From contig JACTAT010000035.1 of assembly GCA_014526335.1 (NCBI GenBank), positions 1,837,452 to 1,901,451 of the forward strand: a DNA stretch of 64,000 bases, in the 5' to 3' direction. This DNA is from Chrysaora quinquecirrha (taxonomy: Eukaryota > Cnidaria > Scyphozoa > Semaeostomeae > Pelagiidae). The notes beneath the pieces were generated by a model that worked only from the letters and a program-made list of their open reading frames with translations, was not told the origin of the DNA and ran no database searches. Of the stretch, positions 43,188-55,626 are shown one piece after another. Every line of letters starts with the position of its first letter. Position 1 is the first letter of the stretch. A program made the translations under genes and the position numbers.

Positions 43188-44445
43188 AAAAGTTAGTTTG
43201 ATTATCTAGAAACAATATGTGCTCTGTCTTAATATAGAATCTTTCGTAATTCCTCAAAGCACGGTCAGCCGTAATTTTCGGGAGTTCAAACGGGATCTGC
43301 ATGACTAATATACGGAAACTACGAAAGCTCTTTGATGTTTCTTTGGAAACAACATTGCGCAATTTTGAAATTTCCTTTTGGACTGGACTTTGTTTTTAAC
43401 TACGCTCGAATTCCCGCAGAAGCAGATCCAAACATTTTAAGGGGATATGTAGGGGGTCTAGTATGTTATGGAAAATTGATTGAGCTTGAATTCAGTCACC
43501 GGACATCAGTGGACTATAAACTGTAGTTTAATGTATTGAGTCTTAACAGAAGGACACTTAAAGCAGCACGCAATGATTAGACATGCACGTTTTTTAATAA
43601 GCATCTGCTCAATATGTAAGCAACTAGGGCTGGCCGAAATCACCTTAAAAATTAAGCATTGAAGGCTCAATTGAATTACTGTATAAGCAACTAAGAAGTC
43701 AAACAACCAAGCTGCATCATTCATGTCCAAATATTATTTTAGTGTAAAAAATATGACATCTTGTTTTACACGATTAAAGCCTTCAGGTAACGTGTTTCCA
43801 GTTACTGTCTCCTAAACAAAAGTCTTGTGTTGTAGGCCTAAAAGTTGATGATTTTGACCGAAATCAGGAGTGGCTACTAGGTACAAAAAAAGGTTAAAGA
43901 AAACTTTGAGGGCTGACTTGTCCAAAATATTAAGCAATTTTGAAGGCTGAAAAAAAGCCCAAGAGTATTCGTCAAATTTTGCCAAATATAAAGGTATAAA
44001 ATATCGTCTGAAACATGAGGAACGAAAAGTGCCTGGTGACGAGCACGGATAACCTCGTTTTGAGTCTTAAGGCTGGAAATGGTTTGAACCTCTAGAGAAA
44101 GACGTCCGATAATATTTCAATTGCAAATTTCATGTGGAATACATAATCTTCTATTTCTGTCTCGTTGATTTCAGTTTCTACACACCTCGCTTAAACATAA
44201 TATTGTGGTTAAAGGAAATTATTCCCAGAACTCCCTTCGAAAATGAGGACAAACAGAAATGACCACTATCTTGGGCGGAAGTCTCTCTTCAGCAGCTACG
44301 ACTCTTCTCGTGAGTCTACCAGGTCCACCAATGAAAAACGATGCAAATTCAAGATGCATAAAAGGCGTTGTCGTATGCAAAAAAGTGACATTTCGTCAAA
44401 AGAACTTTTGTTATCCTTTATTCATGTGTGCAAGCAAGCTTAACT
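43188..44445. repeat. Old direct duplication, copy B
   Basis: Counterpart of copy A about 1.9 kb away. Insertions and deletions in the middle show it is older than the duplication at 33.7 kb. Non-coding. Confidence 0.85.
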
Positions 44446-47400
44446 CTATGAAGCATATATAACGATAGCTCATATACCTTCAATAAACTCATCAATATTA
44501 AAAAGGAACTGACCTTTTCGTTCTCTGAATGCAACATATGGCCACTGTTTTCTTGTCACTGAAGAAAATAAAGTAAACGAAAATTAACTACAAATAGTTA
44601 ATGCGAAACGGCCAACTATAGCAATGAAACTCTTGTCATAAGCAAACACTATTCAGCCCGACAGGGAGGGGTAACGGGCGAGGTAAAAGAAAATTAAGGC
44701 GTGGTTTGCAGAATAAACTAGAAAGAGGTATTCTGCGCTCTGTGACATTTTTACGTCAGACTTACGGCATAGACTGTTGTAAAATGGCTAGGGTCCAAAG
44801 AAGAGATTCATATATTCCAATATAAATTTAAAAGAACACAAAACAAAATTACAAAATTCCTATATACAAAAGCAAATTATACTTCGACTCGTAAGACTTA
44901 TCATAGACATTCGTACGTTCAATTTCGATGTCACTGAAGCCCTAAGACGGTATTTCCAAGACTCATTATTTCCAAGACGTGAGTTGAAGAAACCACGCCC
45001 TGCGAAGGGAAATGGACCCGAGTTATGCGACCAATGGGATGTAGTCTTTGCAACATAGACTATATAAAAGCTTATTCGGCGGTGGGTATCAACATGGCAT
45101 CGGGGAAACGAAGGCTAGTAAACTATATTACAAGGGAACTGCTCTTTTTTACCTCAGATTTACGATATAGACTATTAAAAATGGCAACTGCCATCTCTTA
45201 CACCATACTACCGCTAGTCCACAATACTGTAGGTTTGGGCATAGCTACTACTTTTCTCCCTGAAAGGAGAGGGACTCAGATCCAGTTTTCTATGTTCAAC
45301 GGACAAGAAGCGAAAATGCTAGGCGAATGGGAATGAACAGCGAGAAAGGCATGACAAATACTCTGCGGAAGTCAAAACATTTTGTGATTACCGCATTTCC
45401 CCGAATAAGCAACCTCCCTCGAACAAGATTGACCTGCAGCTGCCCATCAGGTTAGCTCGAGACACTCCTTTGGTAGTGTATATGCAATTGCAAGCTAGAT
45501 GCCAGTTGCTGGAAAACTTAGTTTTCGTCACTTTAATAGTTGCTCCTCTTTCAGAAGGGTTTTTATTAAGCGCCCTCTGGCGCATAATCGAGGAAAAACG
45601 GAATGTTGTTTCATCATATCATACTTTAGGTCCGTACGATATTAGAACAAAAATAGACAGCGCTAATATGTGGGAAGTTATGCGTGGTTAAATCGCTGTT
45701 ATCACTGTCTCGCTAACCACAACCTGGGAACTGTTAGGCTAAGAGGATTGGAAGGGCAAACCAATAAATTCTTTAACAATGATCATTTTCCTGGTTGTGC
45801 AGGACACAACGATCCAACTCCTCCCACGGCAACCGAACACCTTGTAACTTGTTTGTACACAACTGTTGAGAGCCCAAAGCCTGCTTAGCGAGTTTTCACA
45901 AGACTCGCCACTTTGTCATTGACAAGAAAAAAAATTAAAAAGTCAACCAACCGGACCGGACATGAGCTGTCCGGGGAAGCGAGAGAAGAAAGCCAAAAAA
46001 CAGAAGGTTGCGGACAGGATGGTGACGGGAGCGTATTTGAGCATGATGAATTGCAATTACACATCGAATTTCTATAGAATCATTATGAACTCCGTTAACA
46101 GAACCTAATGTGTCTGTCAAAGCACCACCGAAGACATCTTCTCCATTATAGTCTATTGAGGCTATCACTTCTGGCACAGCAATGGTTAACATTGCACAAA
46201 AATCTGCGTTAAGGTTTCATGGATAGTGTATGGTATATGGGTCGAGGTATGGGTGAAGGATAATCCCTCCGTTATAAGGTATGGAGAACGGCAGTTCCTG
46301 AAGACTCCGGCGATCATTGAAAGCAAGACCGAACTCAAGATCAATAAATGTATGTAATAACGACTAAGATGGTTTAAGAGCTATGATGCGAGTACCAGAG
46401 AGGAGTACCAGCTAATGATGAGCCCACGAGAAAGAAGTTCGCAGATTCTGAAAAGGTATGTTGAAGAATCGGATGATGAGGTTTTCGGTGAGTCAAAAAA
46501 TGTAAACTTTCCAATATGAATTAAGAAACGATGCTACAACTACACACAAATCGTTCGGAGGTTTGTAGTACTCCCTACTACAAACTTTTCAACGTTCATT
46601 TCCCCCAATTTATTAGCTTACTTTTCTTGTTTTTTTTCGTTATTTGAGAGCTCCATTAGCAAATTTTACAAGTTCAAAGAATTCACGTAATGGGAGATCC
46701 ATCCAAACAGGGGCCCCAACGAAAACTCTTTTTCATACCAGACCTTACCACACCATAACCATTGCAATGCTATCCCTGGGGTACTTGACCCTCAGACGAA
46801 CAGTCGTGTGCCCCAAATTTTTCAAACCTACACACCACTTCCTTCTGTGGTACCCTCTACTATACTATAGTTCCAAATTTCATCAATAGACAATCAATTT
46901 TTATGATTTCGAAATGCGTTCTGCATATTCAATCTTTACGAAGCTCTTCTAAAAAGTGCACGAAATTTCCATTAAAACAAAAGAATTTTCAAGAGATTTC
47001 CGTGAAAACAATGGGATTTTCAGGAAACAGTATGAGACTTTAATTAAGTGATTTGCCCCACGAGGTTGCATACCTACTTATAAGGCGTTTTTGTGGGGGG
47101 AGGGGGATTCAACAATATTGCAGAGAATGTTTAAAGAAAAACACACCCAAAGGGAGGGGCACATAACTGCCAGCAGATCAGTATCCTTCCTGAGAAATAC
47201 TCGCAAGAACTGAATTGCGTTCTTCTTATCTAGTTCTGGAAGATATCACTGGGAGAATTGCAAAGAAAACTGTCCCACATTCCGTCGTTATCAGACTCAA
47301 AAGGGTCACAGGGAGTTGACAATAAAAACGGGCAAAGGGGAGAGGGGGAAATTCCTTTTCCCTTTTTCTCTTCATCGTATCTCATTTTCCATTCCCTGTT

Positions 47401-49574
47401 ACCCTTCAAGGCTTTGAAGGGTAGACCCGCGTGAGCATATGCTTTGTACACTGCATAATTGCCTAAATGCAGTGCAGAGGATCTGCACGAGGTACAGTAA
47501 TTTTCTCTCACAGTCATACGAATGACCTGAGGTTGTTGTTTTTATTCTTTTTCAAAACGCTAACAAAAAACTTTGCCATTTATAAACATTCTGTGTAATG
47601 TAAATGAGGACACTGTACACTAACTACAGGGGACCTGAGTCCCACATTCAAGACGTTTTCAATACTTCTTTTAACCGAAAAACCTGTTGGGTAGCACGTG
47701 ATTTAGGATAGAGGAATTAAGTTAAAAACAACGAGTTGAAAGGAAGATTAATGCAAAGAATAAGCGAAGACGAAATTAAAAGAGCTAATTAAAAAGAGCT
47801 AAAAAGATTTAGTTTTAATCATATGAGATTCAACGTATAAATATTAATTATATATATGCAATGAATACAGAAAGGAGTGACGAAGCAGTGGGCTTGGGCA
47901 CGATAGTCAACACATTAGCTCTATGAAACTCCAGGCAATGGAAAAAACAATAATCCATTGTCGTAAAACAATAACCAATTGTTGTAAAACAATGCATTGG
48001 ATTATTTTGGAAAGCAATGCGCTGAATTGTTGCTTCTTATATGGTGGGAGGCAATGTATACTCCCTCCCTCTCTCTTTTCTCTCACTTTATCTCTCCCTC
48101 TAGACTACTGTGACATAAAAAATTCAGACGTTTCCACACAAGTCAGCCAGAAATCCATGAAAATCCTCTGTTTTCTACTCGTCAGTGTCACTTGAAATAA
48201 GAATTTTGATGCCATGGGGTACAGAAAATAACCTACCATTGAAACCATGTGGCAATCACGCATTCGAGAACATCACGAGAATGCCAAAGGCGAAGGGGTA
48301 CGTAAAAGGCACTGACTGACACTCTCTAAAAAAACAAACAACCTCTTAAGAACTCCTATTTCCAAATTATAAAATTTTTCATTAGCTCCTCCTTGAAGTC
48401 TGATACTGATAAGCTCTAAAATCTATAATCTTTGTTCCAAGATATCACTTAACAAAAACGGGTGAAGCATCCCAAAGAACAATCATTTCTGAATAGCTAA
48501 CCTTCTAGGAAAGATCAAAGAACTGGTTTACTAAATGAACACCCTCAAAGCTCTGTTTTTTCAAAGATATAACGTATAGGAATCCTTGAGACCAGAGGAC
48601 AAGAAGCTTTCGCCAGAAACAAACTGCCAGCCTAAAAGACCATAACACCTTTCTCATTTCATGTAATCCTACATGTAGTTCCGACGAAACCCCAAATCAA
48701 ACAAAGCGTGTGCAGTATTTCTTATAATAAAAGGGAAATCTGGGCTAGGCCTCGATGTTCTTATTTTCAAATCCTTGTAAGCCTTTCCATTTTTTACAGA
48801 ATTGGTTTAAGAAAAAGTGCATTTCAAAACGTTCCCAAATTGCCGTCCAGTGACAGCAAGGCAACACCCAAAGCGTCATACGCTTTATCGATGATTTCTC
48901 ATATGATATTTACTTGTTAGAACATGACAACGAACATGCAATCCGAAAAACCATGAAAAGAAAAACACCAGCACAATCCATGACGTCATTTTCAATAAAG
49001 CATTGCAAAACATGATATTTCAATAGTTAATAGGGAAAATGTTTTGACATTATGGTCCGTTTGATTGGTTCTTCGAAATCATGTGACTATTTGATCATGT
49101 GACAAGCTTTCCATCCTTTACGTGAGTGAACCGAAGATATCTTACGTGTCGAAGAGTGATAAAAAAGAAAGTAAAGATAGCGACGAGAGATTTTGTTATG
49201 AATAGGATGGGAAAGTAGAAAGCGTTTAAATGCAAAAAGCGAAGCTGCGTTTGCATTGAATAATTTCTGAATATTTCTGAAACCTTTTCCTTCTTTGACA
49301 AAAAGGTCTTAAAAAGCTGATAAAGTGATTTTTCTTCTTTCAGGATATAAGCTTTCTTAACAGAGGGTTAATCCCGAAACTATTTTTCAACGATGATGTT
49401 ATTTCATCTACTTTCTTCTCGCATATTTCTTGGTACATATCGTTTTATCAGTTTCTATTATAAGCAATCAATCGGAGACTGAATTGTTTTCAATGGATAT
49501 AAGTCAATGTGATATGGATAGGGGGTTGTCGTTAATGTACGAATCGTTAAGCAGAAAAAGTTGGGCACTGCCCA

Positions 49575-49872
49575 GGCACGACTAAATGCAATTTATTCGG
49601 GTTTAATATGTGACAGGGGCTTTTATGTTATTATTGCCCTCTTGCATCGCATTAGAGGTAGAGAAGCTTTTGAGGTGTCTCATGATTGGTGGAAGCTGTT
49701 TCATACAAAGCGATTCCTTATACAGCAGTGTTGCTATGGTGAATCAGGTTAACTCGTGCGTTTAAATTTGGCGGCTATAAATTTTGCCACGCGGTCTGTG
49801 CTTATCATTAAAACTGAACATGAACTGTGAACGGAGGACGTTTCAAAGTGCTTGACAAGCAGATTTTTGTCT
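49575..49872. repeat. 298-bp dispersed block A, copy 1
   Basis: Starts 'gcacgactaaatgcaattta' and ends 'gcttgacaagcagatttttg'. The same block at 54728-55025 differs at only a few positions (for example 'gaatcagg'/'gaatcggg', 'ggaggacg'/'ggagaacg'). Confidence 0.95.
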
Positions 49873-51088
49873 TGTCTTCTTCGCAAGTTTTGGCTGCTAT
49901 GAAAGTTGAATTGGGTGAGAAAGTTCTGATTTCTGTTTGTTTTTATTATTTTCTGTCTTCCAATATTTGAATTTTAGAATTTAGGTGGAGATTTGAGTAT
50001 CTTCATAGTTTGCCTAGGCCACACGTGGGCCAAAATCCTTTTGGAGTGTTTACTCAAAAAAGGGTTGCTTTACCGTGCTGGGTTTCTTGGCATTCAATTC
50101 TTAATCTCTATATGTGATGGTTATTATCACTATTAAATTGCTTATTTCTTCATTTATTCTCTTGTCGGATTGTTTGTCGAATTGACCGGGCCTCTAGATT
50201 AGATAGATACACGAATTTTCCTGTCTACATAGAGCAGTAATCTAATTTTTTATAGGCCTACTGGACTCATGACAAAACACGAACATTCGCCGAGCTTTCT
50301 AGTAGTATTTTCGTGCTGTTGGATTGCCCATCCTGATGCAGGATAAAATTGAAGCATGTTGGCAGGAATGAGATCCGTTGTTTCTGCTTTAGGCCTTTTG
50401 ATATAGGCAGGCGTTTTGGACTTGGTTTGTGATACTAGGCATTAGGCTAAAACAGATATGAAGTCCTGTACTTTCTTCAATTTGTTCCCTGCATCAATTT
50501 TGTTATTTGTTCATGGGCATATCAAAACCTGTGTCCTAATAACCTAATCGAAAGAAAACAAAAAAAACAAAAATGCAATCTTTGGGTGTTTTGAACCATT
50601 GTTTATGTATTGCCTTTCATACGTTGTTTGGATGCAACAGTCAGATTTTGCATTTTCGTATCCAAATATTGCAATCCTATGAAAATTTTACTTGAGTTAA
50701 ACTTTTTTTAGGCTTCAATCATTCCTGTCAGCCAACCTATAGTAAATATTTTTGAATTTGGTGAGGTGTACCTTAGTTCATTTTTAAAAGCAATACTGCA
50801 GGGTTGCATGTTGCTGTCAAAATAATTTTTGAAAGCAAATGGATTTCGGCTACACTCTTGTATGCAGCAGCTATACAGCTTTGAGTTGCCTACTGCTTAT
50901 TGTTTTGGTGAAGAGAGAAAATCTATTTTATCTTTTACCATCAACTTTTTTGGAGGGAGATGATGCTTCAAGTGTCGTGTTAAATAAGAATGCCCTTTTT
51001 CTCAATTGATTGCACAGTTTTGGTATTCTAAACGGATTTTTATCATCTAGAAAGGTCTAGTTGTTATTCAGCTGGGTGCAATGTTCTT

Positions 51089-52195
51089 TGAATAAGCTGA
51101 TTTTCTGTATTTTTAAATGGGCAAACAAGAATCCCAGTTTTATGTTTAGACATGGCCCTTGACTTAGCCCCAGGCACAATTGGGGAGTACAATTTCTCAA
51201 TTTGGGTCAGGCCTTGGCTATGGAAGCCTTATTTTTTTTCTTGCTACGGTTGATCTAACCAGCCTTCAGAAATTTCATGAAGAACTTCTTAACGGGCTGC
51301 TCTGCCAGCATCAGAGTGTTTTGAACTATTGGTCCTTTTGTCAAATGATGAAAATAAAAAGAAATTCTTCCCCACGATGACAGAGGCTAATAAGGAGACT
51401 GGGCTCTTAACATAGTCTCAGTGGCTCTTGATGTGTTCTCTGCGGATGGAACATAGACGTGGAGCCAAGGGGCAGCCCTCCCCTTGCTTATTATTTATCA
51501 AGCAATCCTGTGAAAATGTGTTTGTGTTTATAGGGTACACTTCCAAGGTAGGAATTTCTGTTTCGTCATTCATCCTGTAAACATGCCAAGAGGCCTTCCT
51601 TACTAGCTATCCTTTTCAAAATGATGCATAAAATCTCCTTGAATTGAATAAGCTGATTTTCTGTATTATTAAATGGGCAAACAAGAATCCCAGTTTCATG
51701 TTTAGACATGGCTCTCGACTTAGCCCCAGGCACAATTTGGGAGTACAATTTATCAATTTTGGTCAGGCCTTGGCTTTGGAAGCATTATTTTTCTTGCTGC
51801 GGTTGATCTAACCAGCGTTCAGAAATTTTATAAAGAACTTCTTAAGGGGCTGCTCTGCCAACATCAGAGTGTTTTGAATTATTGGTCCTTTTGTCAAGTG
51901 ATGAAAATAAAAGAAAATTCTTCCCCACGATGATGGTATAATAAGGAGACTGGGCTCTTAGCTTAGTATCAGTGGTTCGGGATGTGTGCTCTGTGGATGG
52001 AACATAGACATTGAGCAATGGGGCACCCCTCCCCTTGTTTATTATTTATCAAGCAATCATGTGAAAATGTTTCTGTGTTATTGGGTACACTTCCAAGGTA
52101 GGAATTTCTGTTTCGTCATTCATCCTGAAAACATGCCAAAAGGCCTTCCTTACTAGCTATCCATTTAAAAAATGATGCATAACAAATTTCTTTTG
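51089..52195. repeat. Tandem duplication of a 554-bp unit
   Basis: 'gaataagctgattttctgta' recurs at 51091 and 51645. The copies share 'ggtcaggccttggct', 'ccagc(c/g)ttcagaaattt' and 'acatgccaa(g/a)aggccttcc'. Moderate divergence; no intact frame. Confidence 0.9.
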
Positions 52196-52869
52196 GTTGA
52201 CAATCAGCACCTAATGGGTCAGTGTTTTTCAATACCCTGGTTTTGTTTGGGAGAAGGACATTTGTCTTATTTGGGAATCTTGGACAAAATCCATTAGTTT
52301 TGGCTATTTGATTGACATTTTAATCATTTTGAGAATGTAGGCAAAGAAAAGCTCCTTGATCAGACAATTTTGGGCCTGGGATTTTCTCATAGGATTTCTA
52401 GCTATTTACACCGATGATTTGTAATTGGGTTGCTTTTGTGTAATGCTGGAGACGGGTCTCAATGGTCAGAAGTTCATGACAACTAAAGGTTACCTTTATT
52501 GGTCACGTGAGATACATGTTCTCCACTTGTTGGAGGTTAATGACTTTGATGTCATTCTCATTGTTAATTTGAAAAGTGGTTTACAAAGACTACAGTTATG
52601 ATTGGAAAGGAAAGATACCTACTCATAATGCTCATTCGGGAGCTCACTATGGTCAAGGCTTAATGACTAAAGGGTCCTTCCCTATTGTTATCCTTTTTTC
52701 TTAGGAGTAGCGCATCAATTAGAAATTTAACAGCAAAAACAACAACTTTTAATTTGCAAGACATGTTTCGGACATGCACTGTCCATTATCCTTTTAGAAA
52801 GAATAGCTTCTTTTTGAGATTCTACATTTTTAGGTCCCCATTGTGGCTTATCTGGTATATACACGTGCT

Positions 52870-53665
52870 AGCATATACTGTTAGCAACCTTGAGAGGTTA
52901 TAACTGTTAGGTCATCATCATAGCTATTTTTGGGCATACCTTCCCTGGGATGTGCAGTTAATAACTGTAAGGTCCCTTTTTTGTTCATCTTGGAAATATA
53001 TTGTCCTTTCAAAGGTTAATAACTATAAGGTCCATCTTATTGCTAATTCTGGGATGGAGGTGCTCCTTTTCGGAGATCATAACTGTTAGGTCACCATCAT
53101 GGCTGATCTTGGACACAAGGATTTTTAGGCAGCTTAGCATATCGAGAAAGTTAGTGACTGCAAGGTCCCTACTTTTCAACGTGGAGAGATGTTCTCCTTT
53201 CAAAGGTTAATAACTGTAAGGTCCACCTTTTTGTTAATTATGGAGACATAAATGCTCCTTTTCCGAACTTATAAGGGTTAGATCACCGCTATGGCTAGTC
53301 TGGCCTTTAGGTCCTCCTCAATGATAGGGTAAAATATCGCTCTATGTGGCTGTGGTTCATGGCCATCAGGTAATCACCAATTTCAATATTGGAAATATCG
53401 TTCTCCGTGGCGGAAGTTACTGAGTATAAGGTCATCCTTAATGTTTTTAATGTTTTTGGAGATATCGTTCTCCGCAGCGGAGGTCAATGGCCTCGGGTAA
53501 TCATCAATTCATTATTGGAGATATCGTTCTCCCTGGCAGAGATTGATGGCCTCAGGTAATCATCAATTTCAATATTGGAGATATCGTTCTCCGTGGCAGA
53601 GGTTAATGGCTGTCAGGTCATCCTCAGTCTTAATGTTTTTTGGAGATATTGTTCTCCTTCTGCAC
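52870..53665. repeat. Minisatellite of 'gttctcc...ggtta..ac/ggc...aggtc' units
   Basis: Two related arrays. About 52.87-53.28 kb has roughly 90-bp units ('aggttaataactgtaaggtc'). About 53.33-53.66 kb has roughly 60-bp units ('gagatatcgttctccgtggc' with 'taatcatcaa'). Confidence 0.8.
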
Positions 53666-53934
53666 TAAAGCTTTGTACCGTTCAAATATGTTCCTGTGTA
53701 TGTGTATATTTTCTCTCGCTTCTGTAATTCTTTTACGTGTGTCTGTTTTTTTCCTGTTGCTGCTTTCGGGGAGCACTGTCTCTTCATTTTATTCTGCGCT
53801 TTAGCTTTTCTCTAGGTTTTTTCAGTTTGGTGGGCATCTGTTCTTACAGCTCTGGTCACTATTCTGGACTACTCCCGATGGGAGTTACCATAAAAGTATG
53901 TTTAAGAGGTTAATGGCCGTCAGGTCATCCTCAA

Positions 53935-54180
53935 TGTTAACGATTGGCGGAGGTTGTTAAGACCGGTTGGTCTTCCTCAACGCTATTTATTGAATGAGGT
54001 TGTTAAGACCGGTTGGTCTTCCTCAAAGTTATTGATTGGCGGAGGTTTAAAAGACCGGTTGGTCTTCCTCAATGTTAATGATTGGCGGAGGTTATTAAGA
54101 CCGGTTGGTCTTCCTCAATGTTAATGCTTGGCCGAGGTTATAAAGACCGGTTGGTCTTCCTCAAAGTTAATGTTTGGATA
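53935..54180. repeat. Minisatellite with a palindromic core
   Basis: Five units of about 46-50 bp share 'aagaccggttggtcttcctc', whose core GACCGGTTGGTC is a near-perfect palindrome, followed by 'ttaatgattggcggaggtt'. Confidence 0.9.
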
Positions 54181-54263
54181 TATCGTTCTCAGTGGTGGAG
54201 GTAATGTATATGGTTTGTATAATACACACTTCTCAGGTTATGCGCGTTTTTTGGATGCCGTCG

Positions 54264-54713
54264 TCAGTCGTCGTCGTATGGTATTCCTTTCACGGGCGCA
54301 TTTGCTTTGCTGGCAGCCGTTGCGATGAAAGTTGTGGAGGCGTAAACGCACAGATCTTTGATTGAGGCTTCAGCCGATGATGTGCAGATCTTTGGTGCTG
54401 CGCAGGTGTTCTTTCTCTTGGGCCAGTTTAGGATGCGTTGCTTGGTGGTGTTTTTCTCGCTTTCCTTTGCCTTTGCTTTGGGGGGTTGGGGGAGCTTCGC
54501 TCTTGGCGGAAAAAACTTTGTTTCTTCGTCAACCCCCCAGAAGCGAAGGGCATTTTGGCATTGGGCTGGCACACTGACCGCCCATTTTGAAGTTCCGATG
54601 ATGAGAAAAACATCACCAGATCTCAGTTGATAGACAATGGTGGCTACACAGCGCTGAGGGACTTCTTTTGCATAGCCAATTGCTTTTGCTTCCATGCCGT
54701 TATTGCCTTCCCT
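54264..54713 (-). CDS. Unrecognised coding segment, block B copy 1
   Basis: From an acceptor-like 'ttgttccag' at 54714 the frame reads EGNNGMEAKAIGYAKEVPQR and RSGDVFLIIGTSKWAVSVPA, then CQNALRFWGVDEETKFFP and a Lys/Pro/Ala-rich tail to a stop at 54264. The first 60 residues recur almost unchanged at 55347-55165, with codon-neutral and conservative differences. I do not recognise the family. It may be an exon captured in a repeat or part of a mobile element. Confidence 0.35.
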   Translation of the reverse strand, partial: REGNNGMEAKAIGYAKEVPQRCVATIVYQLRSGDVFLIIGTSKWAVSVPAQCQNALRFWGVDEETKFFPPRAKLPQPPKAKAKESEKNTTKQRILNWPKRKNTCAAPKICTSSAEASIKDLCVYASTTFIATAASKANAPVKGIPYDDD

Positions 54714-54726
54714 GGAACAAATATTA
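54507..54726. repeat. Block B, copy 1
   Basis: About 220 bp ('cggaaaaaac' to 'ggaacaaatattaag') duplicated at 55139-55362. Copy 2 of block A starts directly at its right edge. Confidence 0.9.
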
Positions 54727-54727
54727 A

Positions 54728-55025
54728 GGCACGACTAAATGCAATTTATTCGGGTTTAATATGTGACAGGGGCTTTTATGTTATTATTGCCCTCTTGCAT
54801 CGCATTAGAGGTAGAGAAGCTTTTGAGGTGTCTCATGATTGGTGGAAGCTGTTTCATACAAAGCGATTCCTTATACAGCAGTGTTGCTATGGTGAATCGG
54901 GTTAACTCGTGCGTTTAAATTTGGCGGCTATAAATTTTGCCACGCGGTCTGTGCTTATCATTAAAACTGAACATGAACTGTGAACGGAGAACGTTTCAAA
55001 GTGCTTGACAAGCAGATTTTTGTCC
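54728..55025. repeat. 298-bp block A, copy 2
   Basis: Near-identical to 49575-49872, in the same orientation, inserted between the two block B copies. Confidence 0.95.
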
Positions 55026-55050
55026 CACCCACCCTCCCTGCTTGCTTGGT

Positions 55051-55347
55051 TTAGGTACTTGCTTTCTTTTCACTCTTTTCATGCTTGCGACTAGTGTCCT
55101 CAGGCTCTGGTTGTCGGCATGGACATAGTGTGCTGGTCTGCGGAAAAAACTTCGTTTCTTCGTCAACCCCCCAGAAGCGAAGGGCATTTTGGCATTGGGC
55201 TGGCACACTGACCGCCCATTCTGAAGTTCCGATGATGAGAAAAACATCACCAGATCTCAGTTGATAGACAATGGTGGCTACACAGCGCTGAGGGACTTCT
55301 TTTGCATAGCCAATTGCTATTGCTTCCATGCCGTTATTGCCTTCCCT
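55051..55347 (-). CDS. Unrecognised coding segment, block B copy 2
   Basis: Frame EGNNGMEAIAIGYAKEVPQR, then GDVFLIIGTSEWAVSVPAQC. It diverges from copy 1 after KFFP and ends KSEKKAST at 55051. Same acceptor-like upstream sequence as copy 1. Function unknown. Confidence 0.3.
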   Translation of the reverse strand, partial: REGNNGMEAIAIGYAKEVPQRCVATIVYQLRSGDVFLIIGTSEWAVSVPAQCQNALRFWGVDEETKFFPQTSTLCPCRQPEPEDTSRKHEKSEKKAST

Positions 55348-55362
55348 GGAACAAATATTAAG
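55139..55362. repeat. Block B, copy 2
   Basis: Direct copy of 54507-54726. It ends about 25 bp before the start codon of the second transporter gene, so it probably overlaps that gene's promoter or 5' UTR. Confidence 0.9.
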
Positions 55363-55385
55363 TTTAAAAACAAAATTAGCTCGTC

Positions 55386-55626
55386 ATGGACGTGGAAGTA
55401 GGGAATCAAGTCAACAATCAATCCAGCCTTATAGACCGACAACTTGTAAGCAGGTTGAGGCCAGAAACAAGGAGGCGACTTAGGAATATTATCAACGCTG
55501 TATATCCATGGTTTTTATGCACGCTCAGCTTCATCGTGCAGTTTCTTGTGCTGGGATTTTTCAAGGGCTTCGGTTCTGTTTATATCGCCCTACAGGCAGA
55601 ATTCAAGGAAAGCGACGCTCTCACGG
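55386..55626 (+). CDS. Exon 1 of a second SLC16-like transporter
   Basis: ATG at 55386. It has an 80-codon N-terminus with a basic stretch (SRLRPETRRRLRNIINAVYP), then TM1 (WFLCTLSFIVQFLVLGFFKG) and FGSVYIALQAEFKESDALTG, matching the FGS(I/V)(F/Y)(V/I)AL.AEF...S motif of the 38.4-kb gene. It ends in phase 1 at 'gtaaga', the same splice position. The remaining exons were not found before 64 kb, so either intron 1 exceeds 8 kb or this is a truncated copy. Transcription runs away from the first transporter. Confidence 0.75.

Larger units (their letters stand above)
38700..49560. other. Gene-poor interval with old duplications
   Basis: No frame here has family features. It contains a (GTTAG)n-like array at 39062-39240, a degenerate repeat of 'gcgtgat' words at about 40800-41170, a diverged direct duplication (41.3 and 43.2 kb) and a hAT-MITE end near 47040-47055. 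The longest frames (for example 45025-45336) look random. Confidence 0.5.

Noticed and set aside
45025..45336. 103-codon plus-strand frame
   Set aside because: No recognised motif, no splice or neighbour support; length is compatible with chance in 64 kb.
49575..55025. Block A copies as the two LTRs of a retrotransposon
   Set aside because: The repeats do not start TG or end CA, no flanking target duplication matches, and no reverse transcriptase or protease frame lies between them.
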